Position numbers and translations under genes: made by a program
NCBI GenBank assembly: GCA_001650955.1
Contig: LXYP01000003.1
Coordinates: 124,001 to 188,000, forward strand
DNA length: 64,000 bases
Source: Sphingomonadales bacterium EhC05
GTDB lineage: Bacteria; Pseudomonadota; Alphaproteobacteria; Sphingomonadales; Sphingomonadaceae
Direction of reading: 5' to 3'
Shown: positions 46,689-54,042 of the stretch, in pieces
Layout of the letters: every line of letters begins with the position of its first letter
Numbering within the stretch: the first letter of the stretch is position 1
Notes under the pieces: generated by a model
What the model was told of the DNA's origin: nothing
Database searches by the model: none
The model's input: the letters and a program-made list of their open reading frames with translations, nothing else

Positions 46689-47930
46689 CTAGTCGGCCAA
46701 CTCAACCTGGCGGACATCATAGCCCGCCTTGTTCAGGTCAACGATCAGTCCGTTCAGCTGTTGCTTGTCCTTCGCTTCGCATTCGATATCCGTAATCAAT
46801 CCCTTGGCGGGCAGATTGGTGAATACGCGCTGGTGATAGACTTCGATAATATTGACTTCATGCTCCGCAAATTGCTTCACAACATTATAGAGCGCACCCG
46901 GCTGATCACGCAGATGCAGGCGCAGCCGTGCGAGGCGACCGGATCGCGCCAAGTCTCTCAGCAAAACATTGGCGAGCAGACGGGTGTCGATATTGCCTCC
47001 GCACAGGACCAGACCGACTTTTTCACCGGCAAATTTGGCCTTGTTCCCTAATAAGGCAGCCAGCCCGGCAGCGCCGGCGCCTTCGACAACTGTTTTCTCG
47101 ATCTGCAGCAGCAAGCTGACCGCTTCTTCGAGCTGCGCTTCGCCGACCAGCAGAATTTCATCGACATATTTCTTGATAATCCCAGCGGTAAACTCCGAGG
47201 GATTGCGGACTGCGATGCCCTCGGCGAGCGTGTCGCCGCCCGCGCTGACTTCCGTGCCGGTCAATTTGCCATACATGCTCGGGTAGAGAGCAGCTTGGAC
47301 ACCGGTCATTTTTATCTTCGGATTGATCGCATGGGCCGCGGTTGCCATGCCGGAGAATAGGCCGCCGCCGCCAATAGGAATGATAAGCCGGTCGAGATCG
47401 GGTATCGCTTCGAGCATTTCAATCGCCACTGTGCCCTGACCAGCTGCTACACGGGGATCATCAAAAGCATGGATATAGGTTAGACCGCGTTGTTCGGCGA
47501 GCTCTAGTGCATGGGCATAAGCCTCATCATAATTGCCACCAAAGATGACGATTTCGGCGCCATGGCCGCGAGTCTGCTCGACTTTTACCATGGGTGTGGT
47601 GCTGGGCATCACGATCGTCGCGGGGATGTCCAGATTCTTCGCATTATAGGCGAGGCCCTGCGCATGATTGCCTGCAGACGCGGCAATCACCCCGGCCGCG
47701 CGCTTGTCCTGATCCATGAGAAGGAGCGCATTTAGCGCACCGCGCTCTTTGTAAGCCGCAGTGAACTGGAGATTCTCAAATTTGAGAAAGACTTCCGCTC
47801 CCGCCATTTTTGACAGGGTGATGCTTTTGAGGGTCGGCGTGTGGACCACACGATCCCTTATGCGCTCATGGGCAAATTTTACGTCATCATAGTCAAACGA
47901 CGGCAAAGTGGCTGTTTTCATCTCTGTCAT
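46689..47930 (-). CDS. ilvA: Threonine ammonia-lyase (threonine dehydratase) with ACT domain
   Basis: A 413-residue PLP-dependent enzyme converting threonine to 2-oxobutyrate and ammonia. The PLP lysine is in FENLQFTAAYKERGALNALL, the phosphate-binding loop in IPIGGGGLFSGMATA, and SAGNHAQGLAYNA is also typical. The last about 80 residues form an ACT domain (RLHLRDQPGALYNVVKQFAE), suggesting allosteric control. The single ACT domain of this length fits the shorter catabolic/biosynthetic form. The ATG at 47930 is preferred; the frame continues to 47972 without support. It is divergent from the dehydrogenase gene over about 41 bases. Confidence 0.94.
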   Translation of the reverse strand: MTEMKTATLPSFDYDDVKFAHERIRDRVVHTPTLKSITLSKMAGAEVFLKFENLQFTAAYKERGALNALLLMDQDKRAAGVIAASAGNHAQGLAYNAKNLDIPATIVMPSTTPMVKVEQTRGHGAEIVIFGGNYDEAYAHALELAEQRGLTYIHAFDDPRVAAGQGTVAIEMLEAIPDLDRLIIPIGGGGLFSGMATAAHAINPKIKMTGVQAALYPSMYGKLTGTEVSAGGDTLAEGIAVRNPSEFTAGIIKKYVDEILLVGEAQLEEAVSLLLQIEKTVVEGAGAAGLAALLGNKAKFAGEKVGLVLCGGNIDTRLLANVLLRDLARSGRLARLRLHLRDQPGALYNVVKQFAEHEVNIIEVYHQRVFTNLPAKGLITDIECEAKDKQQLNGLIVDLNKAGYDVRQVELAD

Positions 47931-47971
47931 AGTGGAAGTGCCCCTAACGCATCTGGTCAAGCAGGGAAACA

Positions 47972-48862
47972 ATGATTATGGCCTATGGAATGGCGAAAAT
48001 CGGATTTATTGGAATCGGCGTGATGGGCGGCCCCATCGCTGGTCATTTGGCAAGGGCAGGGCATGAACTGACCGTTTATAATCGGACCAGGTCCAAGGCG
48101 GAAGAATGGGCTGCAGAGCATGTTGGTACATGTGCGAGCAGTCCTGCCGCGGCGGCTGAGGGTGCCCAGATTGTGATTACCTGTGTCGGCAATGACGACG
48201 ATTTGAGCGCAGTGACGATGGGACGGGACGGCGCGTTTGCCGCCATGGCGCGCGGTTCGTTGTTTATCGACCATACTACCGTGTCGGCGCGCATTGCCCG
48301 GCAACTGTCGGTCGAGGCGCAAGGCCGGGACATTCATGTGGTCGACGCGCCCGTTTCGGGAGGACAGGCTGGCGCCGAAAATGGCAAGCTCGCCATCATG
48401 TGCGGCGGCAGCAAGGAAGCCTTTGCCGCAGCAGAATTGATCATGTCCGCCTATGCCGCAAGAATCGTCCATGTTGGCCGAACCGGTGCCGGTCAAATCA
48501 CCAAAATGTGCAACCAGATTGCCATTGCGGGTGTTTTGGAAGGCTTGTCGGAAGCGTTGCGCTTTGCCCAGGCGAGCAAGCTTGATCTCGATAAGGTCTA
48601 TGACTCGATTTCGGGCGGTGCGGCGCAAAGCTGGCAGATGGACAATCGCTGGGCAACCATGGCGCAAGATGAATTTGACTTTGGTTTTGCAGTGGACTGG
48701 ATGCGCAAAGATCTCGGCCTGGCCCTGGAAGAAGCACGAACCAATGGCGCAACGCTGCCAGTAGCTGCTCTCGTCGATCAGTTTTACGCAGAAGTACAAG
48801 CGACAGGCGGTGGACGAAATGATACGAGTTCGCTGGTATCGCGACTGCCAAAATCAAAATGA
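47972..48862 (+). CDS. 3-hydroxyisobutyrate dehydrogenase-like oxidoreductase
   Basis: A 296-residue beta-hydroxyacid dehydrogenase. The Rossmann motif is IGFIGIGVMGGPIAGHLARA, the substrate-binding loop DAPVSGGQAGAENGKL, and the catalytic lysine lies in GAGQITKMCNQI. The C-terminal helical domain has MRKDLGLALEEA. It could act on 3-hydroxyisobutyrate, glyoxylate/succinic semialdehyde or tartronate semialdehyde. AGGG lies six bases before the ATG. Its stop overlaps the next gene (ATGA), so the two are co-expressed. Confidence 0.92.
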   Translation: MIMAYGMAKIGFIGIGVMGGPIAGHLARAGHELTVYNRTRSKAEEWAAEHVGTCASSPAAAAEGAQIVITCVGNDDDLSAVTMGRDGAFAAMARGSLFIDHTTVSARIARQLSVEAQGRDIHVVDAPVSGGQAGAENGKLAIMCGGSKEAFAAAELIMSAYAARIVHVGRTGAGQITKMCNQIAIAGVLEGLSEALRFAQASKLDLDKVYDSISGGAAQSWQMDNRWATMAQDEFDFGFAVDWMRKDLGLALEEARTNGATLPVAALVDQFYAEVQATGGGRNDTSSLVSRLPKSK

Positions 48863-50550
48863 ACAGGGGATCGAGAATGGGCGTGCTACTGAACCGGGCA
48901 ATCGCGAGCTTTTGCGCAATCGCAATTGGGATATTTGTAACTCTAACCCCAGCGCACGCGGACAGTCTCGTGGACAATGTCAATGGCATGACTCTCGACG
49001 GTGAAGGGCAAGTGATACGCTTCACCGGCATTGTCATTGACGAAGAGGGCAGGGTCAAACAGCTGCTCGGACGGCGGGACAAGAGACCCCAGAATGTCGA
49101 TTTTGGATTTGACGGTGAAGGGAAGACCCTGATTCCCGGTTTTGTTGATGCGCATGGCCATGTCATGGGCATGGGATTTGCTGCGCTCACCCTTGATTTG
49201 ACGGATACCAAATCACTGGATGAAGCGCTGGCGAAAATTCGGGCTTATGCCCGGGAGTTTCCAAATCGACAGTGGATTATCGGCAGTGGCTGGAATCAGG
49301 AAGTCTGGGGATTGGGCCGTTTCCCGACTGCTGCGGAACTTGATGCCATTGTCCCTGACCGGCCGGTTTTCCTGTCGCGAGTTGATGGCCACGCGGTCTG
49401 GGTCAATAGCGCGGCGATGAAAGCGGCGGCGATCACGTCATCAACCAAATCGCCGTCTGGCGGCTCGATTGAGCGCCTCGCCGGCAAACCAAGTGGCATT
49501 TTCGTCGACAAGGCCGAAGGTCTGTTTGACGAGGCCATTCCTCAGCCTCGCCCGATTGAACGGGACCTGGCTTTGATGGAAGCTCAGGAAATCCTTCTCG
49601 CCCATGGCGTCACGGCAATTGCCGATATGGGCACAACCATCAAAGACTGGCAGAGCTTCCGCCGAGCAGGGGATATTGGTCAGCTCAAAATCCGGATCAT
49701 TTCTTATGCGGCGGAAATTGACAATATGATTGCGATCGCTGGCCCGCGTCCTTCTCCATGGCTATATGACGATCGTCTGAAGTTAGCCGGCGTGAAGCTT
49801 TATGTGGATGGTGCGCTCGGTTCGCGCGGAGCGCTGCTCAAGCAACCATATGCTGACAAACCCGACCAGTCTGGTCTCGCCCTTTTGAGCTCGGTGCAAT
49901 TGAAGAACAAGATGAGCCGGGCGGCTATGTCCGGTTTTCAAACCGCCGTACATGCGATTGGTGATCGCGCCAATGATGAGGTGTTGTCGGCGGTTGAAGA
50001 ATTGGGAGCGACCTATAAGGGCGATCGTCGCTGGCGAGTGGAGCATGCCCAGATTGTCGACCCTGCAGACATCCCCCGATTCGCAAGAACCGGAACAATT
50101 GCTTCCATGCAGCCCGTGCATCAAACGTCCGACCGGCTGATGGCGGAAGCGCGGCTGGGGCCGAATCGACTTGGCGGCGCATATGCCTGGAAATCGATGC
50201 ACGATTCGGGTGTCCGCTTGGCTTTTGGAACCGATGTGCCGGTTGAGTCTTCCTATCCATTTGCGGGGTTGGCTGCGGCCATCACCAGGGAGGATGCAAA
50301 TGGTCAGCCTTTTGGAGGGTGGTTGCCGCATGAGCGATTGACCCGGGAACAGGCCTGGAAGGCCTATACGCTGGGCGCAGCCTTTGCATCCTTTGCAGAA
50401 GACCGGATAGGTAGTCTGGAGCCCGGGAAAAGGGCAGATTTTGTGATTATCGATGAGGATATCATGCTGGCCACGCCGCAACAAATCAGACATATGAAAG
50501 TCTTGCAGACATGGATCGGGGGGAAACCTGAATATGTTCGCAAACCATAA
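48859..50550 (+). CDS. Exported YtcJ-like metal-dependent amidohydrolase
   Basis: A 563-residue YtcJ-type amidohydrolase with a signal peptide (FCAIAIGIFVTLTPAHA-D). The HxH motif is intact in GFVDAHGHVMGMGF, and later metal/active-site regions include AVHAIGDRANDEVLSAV, WRVEHAQIVDPADI and LAFGTDVPVESSYPF. It ends with GKRADFVIIDEDIM. Unlike the gene at 10-12 kb, it has no lipobox and is probably periplasmic. The ATG overlaps the TGA of the dehydrogenase gene. The substrate is unknown. Confidence 0.92.
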   Translation: MNRGSRMGVLLNRAIASFCAIAIGIFVTLTPAHADSLVDNVNGMTLDGEGQVIRFTGIVIDEEGRVKQLLGRRDKRPQNVDFGFDGEGKTLIPGFVDAHGHVMGMGFAALTLDLTDTKSLDEALAKIRAYAREFPNRQWIIGSGWNQEVWGLGRFPTAAELDAIVPDRPVFLSRVDGHAVWVNSAAMKAAAITSSTKSPSGGSIERLAGKPSGIFVDKAEGLFDEAIPQPRPIERDLALMEAQEILLAHGVTAIADMGTTIKDWQSFRRAGDIGQLKIRIISYAAEIDNMIAIAGPRPSPWLYDDRLKLAGVKLYVDGALGSRGALLKQPYADKPDQSGLALLSSVQLKNKMSRAAMSGFQTAVHAIGDRANDEVLSAVEELGATYKGDRRWRVEHAQIVDPADIPRFARTGTIASMQPVHQTSDRLMAEARLGPNRLGGAYAWKSMHDSGVRLAFGTDVPVESSYPFAGLAAAITREDANGQPFGGWLPHERLTREQAWKAYTLGAAFASFAEDRIGSLEPGKRADFVIIDEDIMLATPQQIRHMKVLQTWIGGKPEYVRKP

Positions 50551-50752
50551 TTTGCGGCTAAGTTGCTTTTAAGCAAGATCAATTGAAGATAATTTTTATT
50601 TTTGCAGTTGCGAGCAGACGTAAGTTGGGGTAAAACCTTGATATCGGAGTGAACGAAGAACAATAGTTTTACACCCGAGTAAGCAGTAGGGCGCATAAGG
50701 AATGATGAAAGTTCCTTTACCAACCTGACGTATATAATCTTGGAGTTAATTT

Positions 50753-50986
50753 ATGAAATTTGGAAAGATTGCAGCCAGTTTTGCAGCGATGTCTTTGATC
50801 GCAGCACCTGTGGCGGCTCAAGCTAGCAACAGCGCGGCGCCTGCTGTGGAACGTGTGTCCGCACAGTCTGCTTCGGAAGAGAATCTTGAAGGCGAAAACG
50901 GCATTCTGATCGCTCTTCTTGCAGCAGCAGCTGTAATTGCCGGCATCATCATCATTGCTGATGACGATGATCCAACGAGCCCCTGA
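50753..50986 (+). CDS. Small exported or membrane-anchored protein
   Basis: A 77-residue protein with a signal peptide (IAASFAAMSLIAAPVAAQA-S), a short acidic linker and a C-terminal hydrophobic helix (ILIALLAAAAVIAGIIIIA) followed by an Asp-rich tail DDDDPTSP. This two-part layout recurs in small alphaproteobacterial proteins of unknown function, as far as I recall. It is not a PEP-CTERM protein: there is no PEP motif or basic tail. A TTGGAG site precedes the ATG, and a strong terminator follows, indicating a monocistronic gene. Confidence 0.68.
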   Translation: MKFGKIAASFAAMSLIAAPVAAQASNSAAPAVERVSAQSASEENLEGENGILIALLAAAAVIAGIIIIADDDDPTSP

Positions 50987-51007
50987 GGCCGTTTACAACG
51001 ATTTAGA

Positions 51008-51037
51008 AACGGGGCGTTTATCGCCCCGTTTTTTTTT
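51008..51037 (+). terminator. Rho-independent terminator of the small exported protein gene
   Basis: Stem AACGGGGCG/CGCCCCGTT with a 5-base loop, followed by an uninterrupted T-run. It lies 22 bases after the stop. Confidence 0.92.
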
Positions 51038-51146
51038 GCCCTTTTTCCATAAGAATATTGGTAAACCGCCTTTTCATTTTGGCCGCTAGGATGCATATAA
51101 AATAACCGATCCCCGATCCCCGATCCTCAATTGAAGGTTGATACTT

Positions 51147-51896
51147 GTGACAGCTCCGGTTCGTTTTCCGCGTTTCTTTGTTACGAACCCTAGCCCGTGT
51201 CCTTATCTGCCGGGTAAGAGCGAAAGAAAAGTCTTCACCGAGCTTACCGGTCCCCACACAGAAGAACTGAACGATGCACTGGGACGGATTGGCTTTCGAC
51301 GCAGTCAAAATGTTGCATATCGCCCGAGCTGCCTCGATTGTAAGGCTTGTGTGTCGGTGCGCGTGTTGGCGGATGAATTCCATCCCAATGCCACGCAACG
51401 CAAATTGATTAAGCGCAATCAAGACCTGGTGGTTGAGGCCTGTGAACCCTGGGCCACCGAAGAACAATTTGCTCTGCTCCAAAAATATTTGTCAAAACGA
51501 CACCCGGGCGGCGGCATGGCCGAGATGGATGAAATGGACTATTCCGACATGGTGGAACAGTCTCCGGTAAAGAGTTTTGTGGTGGAATATCGTGAACCGA
51601 CCGAAGATGGCAGCAAGGGGCGACTGGTTGGCGCCTGTCTAACCGATCAGCAGGGTGATGGCCTATCGATGATCTATAGTTTTTTTGACGCCGAGCATGA
51701 TGGTCGTGCCGGCCTTGGCAACTATATCATCATGGATCACGTCCTGCGTGCACATAAAGCGGGTCTGCCATATGTCTATCTTGGCTATTGGGTCGATGGA
51801 TCAAGTCGAATGGAATATAAAGTCAAGTTTCGTCCGCTTGAGCGGTTGGGTCCGGATGGCTGGATCAGATTTGACCCGAAAGACCTGATCAAATAA
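51147..51896 (+). CDS. bpt: Aspartate/glutamate leucyltransferase (Bpt/Ate family)
   Basis: A 249-residue aminoacyl-tRNA-protein transferase that adds Leu (or Arg) to N-terminal acidic residues, marking proteins for ClpAP degradation. The N-terminal part has [19 protein letters not shown] and the cysteine motif [17 protein letters not shown]; the C-terminal GNAT-like part has [26 protein letters not shown] and [16 protein letters not shown]. The GTG at 51147 is chosen because GAAGG precedes it. It ends before a bidirectional terminator. Confidence 0.93.
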   Translation: MTAPVRFPRFFVTNPSPCPYLPGKSERKVFTELTGPHTEELNDALGRIGFRRSQNVAYRPSCLDCKACVSVRVLADEFHPNATQRKLIKRNQDLVVEACEPWATEEQFALLQKYLSKRHPGGGMAEMDEMDYSDMVEQSPVKSFVVEYREPTEDGSKGRLVGACLTDQQGDGLSMIYSFFDAEHDGRAGLGNYIIMDHVLRAHKAGLPYVYLGYWVDGSSRMEYKVKFRPLERLGPDGWIRFDPKDLIK

Positions 51897-51943
51897 CCGG
51901 CTGACCAGTATATATCCGGTCGGATACCAACCGATTGCCGCAT

Positions 51944-51979
51944 AAAAAACCCCGCCAATCTGCATTGGCGGGGTTTTTT
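51944..51979. terminator. Bidirectional terminator between bpt and the glycine-zipper gene
   Basis: A 10-bp GC-rich stem (CCCCGCCAAT/ATTGGCGGGG, loop CTGC) flanked by an A-run on the left and a T-run on the right, so it terminates transcripts from both sides. Both neighbouring genes end here. Confidence 0.93.
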
Positions 51980-52000
51980 GCTGACTGGAGTCTGTGCCCC

Positions 52001-53374
52001 TCAGTCGTTGTAAAGGCAGCGTTCCTGCTGACAACCTTTGACAGGTTCAGGACGCGGCTTCCACACTCTTTTGGCGGCTGGTTTCCAGCGTTTTTTGGTA
52101 TATTTCGGTTTCGCATAGACCACTTCTTCATCAATATATGTCGTGGTTGTGGTCGTCGTTACAGGAGCCGATTGGATAACAACAGTGGTCACCATCGGTT
52201 GCTGTTGCGGATAGTAATAGGAAGGATATTGGCCCTGCCAGCCAGTCGGATATTGTTGTTGTGGACGTGGAGCATAGCGCTGCCGATTGGGCGCGCGCTG
52301 CACATAACGTTCACCTTCGCCATATTTCTTGATCAATCGACGACAACGGTCGCTGCCCTGATCAATCGCTGCACCCGCGATAGCGCCTAAGCCACCGCCG
52401 ATCAGAGATCCGCCAAGGCGGTTGCCGCGTCCAGCGATACGATTGCCTGCGAGTGCTCCGATCGCACCACCAACTAGCGCACCGCCGATGCCACTGCTCT
52501 TTTTGCAACGTTCCAGATAGGCCAGTTCGTCACGATCGTCATAGCGCCCGGCGTCATCGCGATATTCGCGCTGATCGCCCCAATGCGGGGATGATTGCGC
52601 ATAGTCGGCACCCGTTTGAGAAACATTCCCGTCACCGATGAAAGTACCCGAATATTGGCCTTGATACTCCCGGCCGTCGGCATCGCGATATATGCCCTGC
52701 CAGTCGCCCTGATAAGACCCATCTTCACGATAGGTCCCATTCCAATCACCCTGATAGGTTGATCCACCGGATATGACATTTGTCGGTCGGGCGACGACGC
52801 GATCATCGCCGATCAGCACGCGCGTATCATAGCGGGCCTGTCCATCACGATATCCGTCGTTATAGCCCTGATTATAGCGATCCCAGTCGACATTCCGTCG
52901 GGTTTCTTGAACCACACCACGCCGATCGGTGAGAACTGCATCATCATAATAGCGCGACCAGCCGTAACCGAATGAAGGCTGGCGCAAACCATAATGACCA
53001 AAATTGCCAATGAAATAGCTTGGTCGAATGAAAGTGGATGGCAGTCTAAAACCGCGATGAGGGCGACGATAGCCTCTCCCGTAGCCCATGCGTCCTTGAC
53101 GCACATGTTTGCCACTCATGTGCCGGCCGCGGTTCATCCGGTGACCCTGCTTACGATGCATGTTGCCCATGTTTTTCATCCGATGGCCATTCATTCTTGG
53201 CATCCGCGTTTTGGCCCCTTGCAGGCCTGCGACCAGCGCGGCGGACGATGTGAAGGTCACATCTACCAAGGGAGCTCCTGAACCGTTGCTTGGTAGCGAG
53301 TCGATAGCCGCGTTAGCGGTAGCAGGCGCCATTGCCAAAACACTGGCAAGTCCAGCAATTAAAAGGGTCTTCAT
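52001..53374 (-). CDS. Exported glycine-zipper protein with RcnB-like and MORN-like segments
   Basis: A 457-residue exported protein with a signal peptide (LLIAGLASVLAMAPATANA-A). Regions in order: a His/Met/Arg-rich basic stretch (about 60-110); an RcnB-like segment (YGLRQPSFGYGWSRYYDDAV, then LTDRRG); three consecutive MORN-like repeats (YQGDWNGTYREDGSYQGDWQ and following, about residues 210-250); a glycine-zipper membrane segment (GIGGALVGGAIGALAGNRIA); and a Pro/Gln/Tyr- then Thr-rich tail. Probably an envelope or outer-membrane-associated structural protein; function is unknown. AGGGAG precedes the ATG at 53374. The terminator at 51944 ends its transcript. Confidence 0.82.
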   Translation of the reverse strand: MKTLLIAGLASVLAMAPATANAAIDSLPSNGSGAPLVDVTFTSSAALVAGLQGAKTRMPRMNGHRMKNMGNMHRKQGHRMNRGRHMSGKHVRQGRMGYGRGYRRPHRGFRLPSTFIRPSYFIGNFGHYGLRQPSFGYGWSRYYDDAVLTDRRGVVQETRRNVDWDRYNQGYNDGYRDGQARYDTRVLIGDDRVVARPTNVISGGSTYQGDWNGTYREDGSYQGDWQGIYRDADGREYQGQYSGTFIGDGNVSQTGADYAQSSPHWGDQREYRDDAGRYDDRDELAYLERCKKSSGIGGALVGGAIGALAGNRIAGRGNRLGGSLIGGGLGAIAGAAIDQGSDRCRRLIKKYGEGERYVQRAPNRQRYAPRPQQQYPTGWQGQYPSYYYPQQQPMVTTVVIQSAPVTTTTTTTYIDEEVVYAKPKYTKKRWKPAAKRVWKPRPEPVKGCQQERCLYND

Positions 53375-53444
53375 GGTTAACAACTCCCTAGTTTCGGGCA
53401 TACATTTGGCATGTCCGACGTCAATCTGGTTAATGGATAGTTAC
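53373..53444 (-). promoter_or_regulatory. CtrA-like motifs before the glycine-zipper gene
   Basis: TTAACCAT on the minus strand (53380-53373) runs into the start codon itself. TTAA-N7-TTAC, one base off the CtrA consensus TTAA-N7-TTAA, lies on the plus strand at 53430-53444. Tentative, because the elements are short. Confidence 0.3.
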
Positions 53445-53535
53445 CATTTTGAGGGCGTCTTGGCCATTATCTAGTTGTAAAATACTGTTTTCCATTGGGA
53501 CTGTCTCGAAATGGGGCAGTCGTTACAACGGGCCG

Positions 53536-54021
53536 TTAACCAAGGCTGTTGGCAATTTTACCGATCAGTTTGACGAACCCATCTTCGTCATCTTGTGTAA
53601 AACGATTCGCTGTTGGGCTATCGAGATCGAGCACGGCAATCACTACGCCGTCAACGAAAACTGGCACGACCAGTTCGCTGCGGCTGTCTGCGTCACAGGC
53701 GATATGCCCCGGAAACGCGTGGACATCTGCGACGCGCTGGGTTGTGCCTGTCTCGACGGCGGTGCCGCAAACACCTTTGCCCATCGCGATACGAATACAG
53801 GCGGTCTTTCCTTGAAACGGCCCGAGCACAAGCTCTCCCTCGATCACCCGGTAGAAGCCCGCCCAGTTGAGATTCGGGACATATTGCCAGATCAGCGCAG
53901 CAATATTTGCCATATTGGCGATCGGATCGGGCTCTCCGTCGACCAACGCGCGCGCTGTGGAACTCAAATCATCGTAAAAGCCGTCTTCGGCTGAGCTGGC
54001 CTGGATTGAGACGTCGTGCAT
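53536..54021 (-). CDS. msrC: GAF-type free methionine-(R)-sulfoxide reductase
   Basis: A 161-residue GAF-domain protein. Three cysteines at 75, 85 and 109 (GKTACIRI, GKGVCG, HIACD) have the spacing of the E. coli enzyme (10 and 24), where they form the catalytic/resolving set. The motifs NWAGFYRV and LVLGPFQGKTAC are also typical. It reduces free Met-R-sulfoxide using thioredoxin, an oxidative-stress repair function. It lies between the glycine-zipper gene and the S9 peptidase gene on the same strand, 21 bases after the latter's stop. Confidence 0.94.
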   Translation of the reverse strand: MHDVSIQASSAEDGFYDDLSSTARALVDGEPDPIANMANIAALIWQYVPNLNWAGFYRVIEGELVLGPFQGKTACIRIAMGKGVCGTAVETGTTQRVADVHAFPGHIACDADSRSELVVPVFVDGVVIAVLDLDSPTANRFTQDDEDGFVKLIGKIANSLG

Positions 54022-54042
54022 ATTGCTTCCCGTGGACTGGAG

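Noticed and set aside
47957-48799. Open frame of 280 codons on the minus strand
   Set aside because: Opposite the beta-hydroxyacid dehydrogenase gene; a shadow.
50563-50576. TTGCTT-TT-AAGCAA palindrome after the second YtcJ-like gene as a terminator
   Set aside because: The two-base loop is too tight and there is no adjacent T-run.
50753-50986. PEP-CTERM protein sorted by an exosortase
   Set aside because: The C-terminal helix is followed by Asp residues, not by a basic cluster, and no Pro-Glu-Pro motif precedes it.
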